41,718 nt of DNA, from the NCBI GenBank assembly GCA_946223355.1, contig CAMIPB010000021.1, positions 1 to 41,718 on the forward strand, read 5' to 3'. The notes below the pieces were generated by a model that ran no database searches, was not told the DNA's origin, and saw nothing but the letters and a program-made list of their open reading frames with translations. Below are positions 16,441 to 23,889 of the stretch, piece by piece. Both the position numbers and the translations under genes were made by a program. The stretch's first letter is position 1, and the number at the start of each line of letters is the position of its first letter. The stretch comes from an uncultured Corynebacterium sp. (GTDB taxonomy: Bacteria > Actinomycetota > Actinomycetes > Mycobacteriales > Mycobacteriaceae).

Positions 16441-17889
16441 ATGAATCAAGACGGCGAAAACTACGTACTAGGCTCTGACGGCCAGCCCATCCGGGATCGC
16501 TATGGCCGCCCGGTACGTCGCCGCGGCACCCCGCCGCAACCACGAAATACCCCATTTGCCAAGGGCAATGCTCGCGCAGGACAGCGGAGTGACGGATCCT
16601 CCCGCCGTGCCTCCAGACGCCCACGCCGCGACGCGTCACTTCCTCCGCGGTCCACGCAGCGCCTACCATCCGAACCGACTCGCTTTGATCTGCCTTCGGC
16701 TCAGTCGAGCCCTACGGATCAGGGCGGGCGCGCGCACCTTCAAGCAGTGCCGGACGCCAACACCTCCCAGCGCCCACAGCAATACATCCCGCCGGCCCAG
16801 CAGCAGCCGCCGCAGCCTGCACAGCCTGCGCAGCCTGCCTACTCTGCTCACTCTGCCTACTCTGGGCAGCGTCATCCTCTCGACGATGATTTATACGCGA
16901 CCCCTCGGGACTACGACAGGATGCATCGTAAGCAGGCGCGGGCGCAGGGAAAGAGGACGTCGGGAGGTATGCGTAAGCTACGCAAACTCACGCCTGGCGG
17001 ATGTTTTGGCTGCCTGGGATGGCCTCTGGTAATTGTGCTCGTGTTTGCGCTTGTCCTGACGCTGTGGACGGATTCACGGCTAACACGCGTGGATGCGATG
17101 CCTCCGCAACAGGTGGCGCAGACATCGGGCACAAACTGGCTGCTCGTCGGCTCAGACTCTCGGCAGGGGCTGAGTGAGAAAGAAATGAATCGACTGGGCA
17201 CTGGCGGAGACGTGGGTGTTGGCCGGACCGATACCATCATGCTGCTGCATATCCCGAAGAAAGGAAAGGCGCAGCTCGTCTCTATCCCGCGTGATAGCTA
17301 CGTGCCTATCCCGGGATATGGCCAAGACAAGATAAATGCAGCATTTACCTATGGCGGACCTGAGTTACTGGTCCAGACCGTCGAAGGTGCTTCTGGCCTG
17401 CATATTGACCACTACGCTGAAGTGGGAATGGGTGGTCTAGCCAAGGTTGTGGATTCCGTCGGCGGCGTACGCATGTGCCTGGATGAACCCATCAATGACC
17501 CACTTGCGGGAATCAACTTGCAGGCCGGCTGTCAGCGGCTAAAGGGACCGGAGGCACTCGGATACGTCCGAACGCGTGCCACCGCCCAAGGAGACCTCGA
17601 CCGGGTGGAGCGCCAACGCGAATTCTTCGCGGCGCTGTTGGATAAGGTGACCAAACCTGGCACGCTCGCCAATCCGCTGAAGTTTATTCCGCTGGTTAAT
17701 AACACTGCGTCTTCGTTTATCGTGGGCGAAAATGACCACGTATGGCACCTCGCTCGCGTGGCCCTGGCAATGGGTAGCGGCGTGGAAACCAAAACTGTCC
17801 CGTTGGGCGGCTTCATGGACACCAACGTGGGCAACGTTGTGCTCTGGGACGAGGCCGCTAGCGCCGAGCTGTGGGATTCGATGCGCTAG
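16441..17889 (+). CDS. lcpB: LytR-CpsA-Psr (LCP) family wall-polymer ligase
   Basis: A 482-aa type II membrane protein predicted to attach arabinogalactan (or another polymer) to peptidoglycan by phosphotransfer from a polyprenyl-linked precursor. The first ~190 residues are cytoplasmic and low complexity: Arg/Pro-rich, then Gln/Pro/Ala-rich. One membrane helix follows at about 192-210 (CLGWPLVIVLVFALVLTLW). The LCP domain holds GSDSRQG, RTDTIMLLHI, SIPRDSYVPIPG, DKINAAFTYGG, and YVRTRATAQGDLDRVERQRE with the catalytic arginines. The symbol rests on memory that C. glutamicum cg3210 (lcpB) lies a few genes from pheA (cg3207), as here; family assignment is secure, the paralogue name less so. 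Confidence 0.88.
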   Translation: MNQDGENYVLGSDGQPIRDRYGRPVRRRGTPPQPRNTPFAKGNARAGQRSDGSSRRASRRPRRDASLPPRSTQRLPSEPTRFDLPSAQSSPTDQGGRAHLQAVPDANTSQRPQQYIPPAQQQPPQPAQPAQPAYSAHSAYSGQRHPLDDDLYATPRDYDRMHRKQARAQGKRTSGGMRKLRKLTPGGCFGCLGWPLVIVLVFALVLTLWTDSRLTRVDAMPPQQVAQTSGTNWLLVGSDSRQGLSEKEMNRLGTGGDVGVGRTDTIMLLHIPKKGKAQLVSIPRDSYVPIPGYGQDKINAAFTYGGPELLVQTVEGASGLHIDHYAEVGMGGLAKVVDSVGGVRMCLDEPINDPLAGINLQAGCQRLKGPEALGYVRTRATAQGDLDRVERQREFFAALLDKVTKPGTLANPLKFIPLVNNTASSFIVGENDHVWHLARVALAMGSGVETKTVPLGGFMDTNVGNVVLWDEAASAELWDSMR

Positions 17890-17901
17890 CGCACGCTCAG
17901 C

Positions 17902-17952
17902 GCTCGCACATTCGGGTCGCTCGCGCACTCGGGCCGCTCGCGGATTCGGGTC
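17902..17952. repeat. Three 17-bp tandem repeats after lcpB
   Basis: Units at 17902-17918, 17919-17935 and 17936-17952 follow the consensus GCTCGCRCATTCGGGTC with a few substitutions. Noncoding, in the convergent spacer between lcpB and the DUF5926 gene. Confidence 0.75.
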
Positions 17953-17967
17953 GCGCGTGTTTCCCGC

Positions 17968-18264
17968 GGACGGCAAGACGAAACCGCAAACGGCAAAGTT
18001 CCGTAAGTTTCAGGCCCACGACACGCTAAGGAAGCCAAAACTTACGGAAGTTTGACGCTGGCGGGGCCGGAAGCCGCGTCGCGGACGGCTGGCGGGGCCG
18101 GAAGCCGCGTCGTGGACGGCAAGACGAAACCGCAAACGGCAAAGTTCCGTAAGTTTCCGAGCCACGACACGCTAAGGAAGCCAAAACTTACGGAAGTTTG
18201 ACGCTGGCGGGGCCAGAAGCTGCGTCATAGACAGCTGGCGGGGCCAGAAGCTGCGTCGTAGACA
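17968..18264. repeat. Tandem 146-bp repeats containing a 12-bp inverted repeat and 31-bp subrepeats
   Basis: Two copies with a period of 146 bp start at 17968 and 18114. In each, TTCCGTAAGTTT (17999-18010; 18145-18156) faces its exact complement AAACTTACGGAA (18038-18049; 18184-18195) across 27 bp. Each copy ends with two 31-bp subrepeats (18057-18087 and 18088-18118; 18203-18233 and 18234-18264). The first pair carries GGGGCCGGAAGCCGCGTC, the second GGGGCCAGAAGCTGCGTC. With the 17-bp repeats this accounts for most of the 424-bp gene-free spacer; no gene was seen in it. It may be a REP-like or terminator-derived element. Confidence 0.85.
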
Positions 18265-18313
18265 GCTGGGAGCGTCCGCGGGGAGGCAGCCTTGGCCACG
18301 GGCCGGGCACGGA

Positions 18314-19234
18314 CTAGCGGAGTGTGACCTGGCGGGACTTGATGTTCTCGAGCTGCTTACGCTCGTCAGGGGTGAGCTGAGCGTCGTTGGACATTTCAGC
18401 AGCCAGGGCCTTTTCTACGCGGGAGAGCTCTTCCTCATAAGAATCGTGCGCCACCTCAGGGTCAAGATCAAAGACAGGGGCAATGAGGCCGTGGGTGCGG
18501 AAAACACCGGCGAACTTGGTGTTTTCACCCAGGCTGAGTTCACCGGCTGCTGCGACGCGCGCCAACGCATTGAGGAAGGCATTCTCGTCTTCTTCTGGGC
18601 GTACCCAACGGATGTGTGCTTTACCGTGGCCTGAATCTGCCCAAAATGCGGTACCGGTGATGTTTTCGCCAACCAAATGCGATGGGATGACGGACTCATT
18701 GGCCATCTGTAGAGACTGCGCGACCTGCGGGTTGGATGGTGCGCCTTCAGGTACCCACCATGCGAAGTCCTGGTGGACATCGATGTCGAGGGTTGCGGAG
18801 GCGTCGATAAGCTCGGACAGCTCAGGCTGGGTGCCGTCTGCAACGGTTGATTCAAGGGTGTCGCCAGGCTTGGCAGTCTTGACCCAGTTCAGGGCGTATG
18901 CGAGATCGCGGCCTGGGTTGTGGGAGTGCGAACGCACCTGCAGGCCGACAAACGCGTCGCCGCCATACTGCTCGTCACGGATAAGAGCGGCGGTAGCGCC
19001 AGGCAGGACGGTGCCCACGTAGACGTCGCGGTCAAAGCCCTTAACAGGCAGCTTTGCGACGGCCGATGGGGAAAACTCCTGCAGCGCAATCAGCTGGGAT
19101 TCTGCGGCGAAACCGCCAAAAGGACGGGCGTCTTTTTCCAAAGCAGCGCGCTCAGCAGCACGTGCAGCGAGTTTTGCCTGGCGGCGGCTCATGCCCTCAG
19201 GTAGGTCTTCTTGCTTCTTTTTCTTCTTAGCCAT
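18314..19234 (-). CDS. DUF5926 family protein
   Basis: A 306-aa soluble protein of an actinobacterial family of unknown function. It starts with a strongly basic Lys-rich stretch (MAKKKKKQ) and a charged helix (MSRRQAKLAARAAERAALE). It continues as a mixed alpha/beta protein with conserved-looking DFAWWVPEG and TGTAFWADSGHGKAHIRW, and ends in a charged helical tail. No catalytic motif is recognised. The ATG at 19234 is chosen over an upstream TTG because TAAATT lies 7 nt before it on the minus strand. It lies 32 bp downstream of the GDPD gene. Confidence 0.78.
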   Translation of the reverse strand: MAKKKKKQEDLPEGMSRRQAKLAARAAERAALEKDARPFGGFAAESQLIALQEFSPSAVAKLPVKGFDRDVYVGTVLPGATAALIRDEQYGGDAFVGLQVRSHSHNPGRDLAYALNWVKTAKPGDTLESTVADGTQPELSELIDASATLDIDVHQDFAWWVPEGAPSNPQVAQSLQMANESVIPSHLVGENITGTAFWADSGHGKAHIRWVRPEEDENAFLNALARVAAAGELSLGENTKFAGVFRTHGLIAPVFDLDPEVAHDSYEEELSRVEKALAAEMSNDAQLTPDERKQLENIKSRQVTLR

Positions 19235-19241
19235 GTGGCTC

Positions 19242-19247
19242 AATTTA
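19242..19247 (-). promoter_or_regulatory. -10 box of the DUF5926 gene, leaderless
   Basis: TAAATT on the minus strand, 7 nt before the ATG at 19234; no SD. Confidence 0.4.
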
Positions 19248-19266
19248 CCCTAAGCACGAAGCACGG

Positions 19267-19980
19267 CTAGTAGTTGAGCGCCAAAAGTGCAGTCTCTGGC
19301 TGGTTGGTGGCCAGGATGTCCACGCCGTTGGCCCAGGCCCACTTCATATCCACGGTGCGGTCAATGGTCCACATATAAGTAGGCAGGTCATGGGCACCGA
19401 TGGCATCTGGCTGAATCTTGCCGCGGAGCATCGACATGCCCAGGCCGGTGGGCTTGGACAAAAGAATATCCGGACGGTTGAAGTGGCGCTCCCAGTCGCG
19501 TCGCAGGTAGATACGGTCGACGTCCGGCGCGAGCCGCGCCATGCGCCACATTGCCCGGTGGGAGAAGGAAATGATGTGGATGCGGGGGTCGTCGAGAAGC
19601 TTGGCGTATTTCAGGCGTAGCACAACCTGTTCTTCCAGCATGGGACCAAACGATCCAGGGTGTTTGGTTTCGATGTAGACGTGCTTGTCACTGTCGCGGA
19701 TCATGTCCAAGAGCTCGTCGAGGAGCATGACCTGCTGGGGAGCATCCGCGGTGCCGATGTTGGCACGGCGGATGTCGGCAAGATCAAGTTTGGCTATCTC
19801 ACCACCCTTATCGGAAGTGCGATCCAAGGTGCGGTCATGATTAATAACCACGTAGCCGTCTTTGGTCAGCCGCGTGTCACATTCCACGCCGTGGATGGGC
19901 AACTCAATGGCCTTTTCAAATGCGATAGGACTATTTTCCGGGTATTTGCCGGAGTACCCACGGTGCGCAACTATTTTCAC
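19267..19980 (-). CDS. Glycerophosphodiester phosphodiesterase family protein
   Basis: A 237-aa TIM-barrel enzyme predicted to hydrolyse glycerophosphodiesters to sn-glycerol 3-phosphate and an alcohol. The N-terminal AHRGYSGKYPENS contains the catalytic His-Arg and Glu. ECDTRLTKDGYVVINHD supplies the metal-binding Glu/Asp and the second catalytic His, and YIETKHP is the third metal-binding element. There is no signal peptide, so it is cytoplasmic. The GTG start overlaps the pyk2 stop as GTGA, implying translational coupling to pyk2. Product G3P would link to the glpK and PlsC reactions encoded elsewhere in the window. Confidence 0.92.
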   Translation of the reverse strand: MKIVAHRGYSGKYPENSPIAFEKAIELPIHGVECDTRLTKDGYVVINHDRTLDRTSDKGGEIAKLDLADIRRANIGTADAPQQVMLLDELLDMIRDSDKHVYIETKHPGSFGPMLEEQVVLRLKYAKLLDDPRIHIISFSHRAMWRMARLAPDVDRIYLRRDWERHFNRPDILLSKPTGLGMSMLRGKIQPDAIGAHDLPTYMWTIDRTVDMKWAWANGVDILATNQPETALLALNY

Positions 19981-21830
19981 AGGTTATTCTCCCAAGAACG
20001 GATTTTGCGCAGCATCTGGCGGTTCTTGCGCTGGCTGCGACCAAGCTTGCGGGAAATGGAGTGCAGGATGCGGATCGCCTCGGTAATGTGCGGGCCTTTA
20101 TTGAGCATGACTGCTTCCATGCGCAAAGCAAAAGCGGCATCAGTGATTTCAGCGCGCGATGGCAGACCGGATTTGGCGAGTGATTCGAGCACCTGGGTGG
20201 CCATGACCACCGGTATGTGGGCGGCCTCAGCCATGAGCGCGATGAGGTTTGGGACCTCTGCCATGCGTTCAAAACCTAACTCCACGGCGAGGTCGCCGCG
20301 GGCAATCATCAGGCCGAGGTTTTCATGCTTCATGCCTTCGAGCAGCACGGATGCCAATTGCTCATAGGCTGGGATGGTTTCAATCTTGAGCACGAGGCCG
20401 AGCCCGCGTACGCGGTCCGGATTATCGGAGCGCTGCGCGATTTCTTCCAGGCTGTCGAGGAGGAAGCGCACGTCCTCGGCGGTGCGGATAAACGAAACGT
20501 TGGCGATGTCCGCGTTATGTGCCACGAACTCGAGTGCGGCGAGGTCTTCCTCGGTCAAAGCCGGTAGTGGCAGGTTTGTTTCCGGCAGGTTGATTCCCTT
20601 GTACGCAGCGAGGTTGGTGCCGTCCTGCTTGGCGCGCGTGATTTCCAAGGTCACCTCGGTGTGGCCATCGTCTGCCTTTTGCTTGTCGACGGCGCGTGCA
20701 GCGATTCCGCCGTCGTCAAAAAGCACGGGCTGGCCCACTTCGATGGCCTCCACGGCCTCCGGGAGCGTGCAGCCAATCTTTCCTTCTTCAGGTTGACGCG
20801 GAGTGGGATCGGTGGTGAGCACGAGCTTGTCACCGGTGAACAGCCTTAAGCGCTGTTCAGAGGCCGGGATACCGGAAACGCGCGCTTTCACCCAGTTGCA
20901 GTTCAGCAGCGTGGTGTTTGATATATATGCGTTTTGCTGGCCGTGGGCGAGTTTGGCGCGACCAAGCTCATCGTCAAATTCTTCAACGACAAAGAACTCA
21001 CGGCGGGATCCGCGGGTATCTGTCAGCGTGATGCGGGAGTCTTTTTCCAGATCCGCGAACCATTGCGTATCCACCTGCACGTTGAGCGCCGGACGGCCTG
21101 GAAGTTCCGGCAGTTCACGCGGCTGCTCACCTTCTGGGGTAATCCAGAGCTTGGAAGGGGTGAGTACCTTGCCGTAGTTAGTGCGGGTGACACGCGCGCG
21201 GGAGACTTCTGGGCCAGATGCGATGGCGCCGGTACGCAGCTTCGGCCCTGCCAAGTCCATGGCCACTTTGATGGTCACGCCCTTTTCTTCGGCAGCAGTA
21301 CGCACATTAGCGATCATCTTGGCCCAAGCATCTTCACCGTCATGCGCACAGTTGATGCGTGCAAGATCCATTCCTGCGTCAACGAATCCGCGCACGAGAT
21401 CAAGGTCCTCGGCGGCCTCGGTGGGCAGGGTGACCATGATGCGGGAATGCGACTGCTCATCAGCCTCACCGAGCAGGCGGGTGGCGTTGTCTTCAAGCTG
21501 ATCGTCTGCCTTGGCTAGCTCCTCGCCCACTTGCTCTAGCGGGCACGCCAGCTCCTGGCCTGCCAGCGAGCACATGATGTTGCGCGCAGCCTTCAGCTTG
21601 GGTACCACCGTGGACTCGGATGTGGTCAAACGAGTCGCACCAATATCCGTGAGCGCTGCCTGCAGCGGGCGCAAATCATGCTCGCGCAACGCCTGGTAAT
21701 GCACCAGGTTTTCTGCGCCGCGACGATGCCGTTCGCACACAGCCGAAATTGCCGCGCTGTTTTCTTCTGCTGCACGGGTCAGATTATTGATGAGTTCATC
21801 TATCTGAGCTAAAACAGTGGAATTATCCAC
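19977..21830 (-). CDS. pyk2: Pyruvate kinase-like protein Pyk2
   Basis: A 617-aa member of the pyruvate kinase superfamily. Residues 1-125 are a helical N-terminal extension absent from classical pyruvate kinases. The barrel then begins at SRIMVTLPTEAAEDL, with Arg158, Asn160, Asp192, Arg199, Lys482 (LKIET), Glu484, Asp513 (ARGDLAVE) and Thr545 (ATQVLES) at positions of known catalytic residues. The usual Ser after the Asn is Ala162 and the Thr after the Asp is Leu193; both help bind K+ in classical enzymes. The central part is longer than usual, and the C-terminal allosteric domain is missing. The start is GTG 21830, set by GGAGG 6 nt upstream; the frame stays open further. C. glutamicum has a second kinase gene of similar size named pyk2, recalled as cg3218. 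Confidence 0.85.
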   Translation of the reverse strand: MDNSTVLAQIDELINNLTRAAEENSAAISAVCERHRRGAENLVHYQALREHDLRPLQAALTDIGATRLTTSESTVVPKLKAARNIMCSLAGQELACPLEQVGEELAKADDQLEDNATRLLGEADEQSHSRIMVTLPTEAAEDLDLVRGFVDAGMDLARINCAHDGEDAWAKMIANVRTAAEEKGVTIKVAMDLAGPKLRTGAIASGPEVSRARVTRTNYGKVLTPSKLWITPEGEQPRELPELPGRPALNVQVDTQWFADLEKDSRITLTDTRGSRREFFVVEEFDDELGRAKLAHGQQNAYISNTTLLNCNWVKARVSGIPASEQRLRLFTGDKLVLTTDPTPRQPEEGKIGCTLPEAVEAIEVGQPVLFDDGGIAARAVDKQKADDGHTEVTLEITRAKQDGTNLAAYKGINLPETNLPLPALTEEDLAALEFVAHNADIANVSFIRTAEDVRFLLDSLEEIAQRSDNPDRVRGLGLVLKIETIPAYEQLASVLLEGMKHENLGLMIARGDLAVELGFERMAEVPNLIALMAEAAHIPVVMATQVLESLAKSGLPSRAEITDAAFALRMEAVMLNKGPHITEAIRILHSISRKLGRSQRKNRQMLRKIRSWENNL

Positions 21831-21948
21831 GGCCCACCTCCAAGCTGGCGTGTTGTGATCCGTCACCATTGTGCCCTGCAAAGCAACTTCCTGCACGACA
21901 AGGAAATCTCCCCCTGCACGCCGGTGGATCTTTTGCCAGACTAGTGGC

Positions 21949-23766
21949 ATGAGTTTTCGCAACCTCGCCTTGCAGGCAGCTTCATTAGGCCTGCGTGGCG
22001 CCATAATCGGCGTTGAGGTCTTAAGCGACATCACCCCCGGGATCCGCATGGCCAGCCGACGCCGCCTACCCACCAACATGTCAGCCGGCATTCTCGGCGC
22101 AGAAGTCGCAACTTGGGCCGCTGTGTCGCCCTCTCTTTTGCCACGCCCATGGTGGGTGACCGCCGCTAATGTCACATTTAGCCAGGCTATCGGGCACATT
22201 TCTGCGGCAAGTGCCGCTTATGCAATAAAACGGGGACTGAAGAAGGCAGGTCTGCGTCCGCAGGATCACCTCAAGACCAGCCTTAAACGCACTTTCCACT
22301 TGTCTCTCGGCGCGGTGAGCATGGCCACCGGCGTCGCCGCGCTGTTTAGACAGCAGAACCAGGCAGAGCTCGTGGGAGTGGACAACGAGCGTGGCCCGGT
22401 GCAAGCTCTAGGCGGATTGGTAGCCGGCACCCTGGGCTACGGCGCCGTGTTGCTCATCGGTGAGGCCACTCAGCTCAGCGTCGATAGCCTGTCCAAGCGC
22501 TTGAATAGATGGCTGCCTGCACTTGTCGCTTGGCCGATTGCTGCCACTGGATTGGGTGTTTTGGCCTGGGAATTTACAGACCACGTCATGGTGCGCCGGT
22601 TTTTACAAAAGGCGAGCATCAAAGCTGAGTCCGTGAATCGCTCCGTATTCCCCGGCTCGCAGATGCCGTGGGAGCCGGAACGCTCCGGCTCCCCGTGGTC
22701 TTATGAGTCTTGGACGGCCGTAGGTTCGCAGGGACGCGCAATGCTCACCAAGGGGCCCCGGGCGCGCGATATTGCCGCTGTCATGGAATTCGACGACGTC
22801 CATGAGCCCATACGCATTTTTATTGGCCAGGTCCCGGGACGGTCTGCACGCGAAGCTGCCCGGCGCGCCATCGTAGAGATGGAACGCACCGGCGCTTTCC
22901 ACCGCGACACCCTGGTTATGCAGGTGTCATCCGGTTCGGGCTGGCTGAACAACTACGGTATTTCCGCCTACGAGTTCCTTACTGGCGGTGCATGCGCCAC
23001 GGTTGCGGTGCAGTATTCCTATCTGCCATCTGGCATTGCGTACGTGATGGAGCGTGATATTCCTGTTGCTGCCACCAAGGAATTACTGCATGCCATTATG
23101 ATTCGCCTGAAAGACATGCCAGAAGAAAACCGCCCCAAGTTCTATTTGGCTGGAGAGTCTTTGGGCGCGTATGGCATTTTGGACAACTTTGCAGACATCA
23201 CAGATCTTTACGAGGTGTGCGACGGTGCGGTCTTCACCGGCCCGCCGCGCATCACGAAGTTGACCCGCAAGCTCGCTTTGTCTCGTCAGCGTGGTTCTTT
23301 AGAGCGTATGCCGCTGATCGATGACGGCCGCCACACCCGTTTCTGCATCGCCCCTGCTCACTTGCGTCACGATGCCTTTGGCAATTCTTATAAGAATGCG
23401 TGGGAATCCCCACGGGTAGTTATCGCACAGCACGCCTCTGATCCGATTGTGTTTTGGGACAAAAACCTTGCTTTCCGACGCCCCGATTGGCTCCGCGAAC
23501 CAGGAGGTGGAGGCATCAAAGCTCCGGCCACGATGTACACGGACACGTTCGCCGGTGTGCGCTGGATTCCGTTTATTACCTTCTGGCAGATTGGACTAGA
23601 CCAGATCAACTCATTGCGAGTGCCTGGTGGCCATGGGCACAACTACTACGAGGAAATGTTTTGGTATTGGGAGGCTGTCCTCGGCGACCAATCACGCGTG
23701 CGTCTTACTCCGCGCATTGCACAGCGAATGAAGAAGTTCGTAGACGCGGATCAGTTCTGGCGTTAG
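21949..23766 (+). CDS. Integral-membrane alpha/beta hydrolase (Abhydrolase_9 family)
   Basis: A 605-aa protein with an N-terminal region of about four membrane segments (about residues 1-215, Abhydrolase_9_N type) and a C-terminal hydrolase domain. Candidate triad: nucleophile Ser404 in AGESLGAYG, Asp in QHASDPIVFW and His in GGHGHNYYEE near the C-terminus. The family is largely actinobacterial and of unknown substrate; lipid or mycolate ester hydrolysis is conceivable but not shown. The ATG at 21949 was chosen because the upstream open frame overlaps the pyk2 5' region and begins without a family-like N-terminus. The stop codon lies in a palindrome shared with the repeat tract downstream. 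Confidence 0.88.
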   Translation: MSFRNLALQAASLGLRGAIIGVEVLSDITPGIRMASRRRLPTNMSAGILGAEVATWAAVSPSLLPRPWWVTAANVTFSQAIGHISAASAAYAIKRGLKKAGLRPQDHLKTSLKRTFHLSLGAVSMATGVAALFRQQNQAELVGVDNERGPVQALGGLVAGTLGYGAVLLIGEATQLSVDSLSKRLNRWLPALVAWPIAATGLGVLAWEFTDHVMVRRFLQKASIKAESVNRSVFPGSQMPWEPERSGSPWSYESWTAVGSQGRAMLTKGPRARDIAAVMEFDDVHEPIRIFIGQVPGRSAREAARRAIVEMERTGAFHRDTLVMQVSSGSGWLNNYGISAYEFLTGGACATVAVQYSYLPSGIAYVMERDIPVAATKELLHAIMIRLKDMPEENRPKFYLAGESLGAYGILDNFADITDLYEVCDGAVFTGPPRITKLTRKLALSRQRGSLERMPLIDDGRHTRFCIAPAHLRHDAFGNSYKNAWESPRVVIAQHASDPIVFWDKNLAFRRPDWLREPGGGGIKAPATMYTDTFAGVRWIPFITFWQIGLDQINSLRVPGGHGHNYYEEMFWYWEAVLGDQSRVRLTPRIAQRMKKFVDADQFWR

Positions 23767-23788
23767 CCCGCGCAAGCGCGGGCTAACG
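23761..23788. other. 13-bp perfect palindrome spanning the hydrolase stop codon
   Basis: CGTTAGCCCGCGC (23761-23773) and GCGCGGGCTAACG (23776-23788) are exact complements with only AA between them; TAG at 23764-23766 is the stop codon. A run of A, not T, follows on the plus strand, so it is not a standard intrinsic terminator, though the RNA stem would be very stable. Confidence 0.8.
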
Positions 23789-23889
23789 AAAAACACCGAC
23801 GCGGGGCTAACGAAAAAACAAACATCGGCGCGGGCTAACGAAAAAACAGCGGCGCGGGCTAACGAAAAAACAGCGGCGCGGGCTAGCGG
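23776..23889. repeat. Five-copy repeat of the palindrome's right arm, running into the phoD stop
   Basis: Units start at 23776, 23800, 23828, 23852 and 23876. The third and fourth are identical 24-bp copies of GCGCGGGCTAACGAAAAAAC plus AGCG; the second is longer (28 bp) with changes. The fifth is GCGCGGGCTAGCGG, and its CTA (23883-23885) is the phoD stop codon on the minus strand. The whole 116-bp convergent spacer is this repeat. Confidence 0.85.

Noticed and set aside
17968..18264. Possible insertion sequence or CRISPR
   Set aside because: No transposase frame, no target duplication and no spacer-repeat alternation; the structure is nested tandem repeats.
20934..21518. 194-aa plus-strand frame inside pyk2
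   Set aside because: Antisense shadow of a conserved gene.
23761..23788. Classical intrinsic terminator after the hydrolase gene
   Set aside because: The stem is perfect but is followed by A residues on the plus strand and lacks a T tail on the minus strand.
23776..23889. Possible CRISPR array
   Set aside because: Units are contiguous with no unique spacers, contain a stop codon of phoD, and no cas gene is near.
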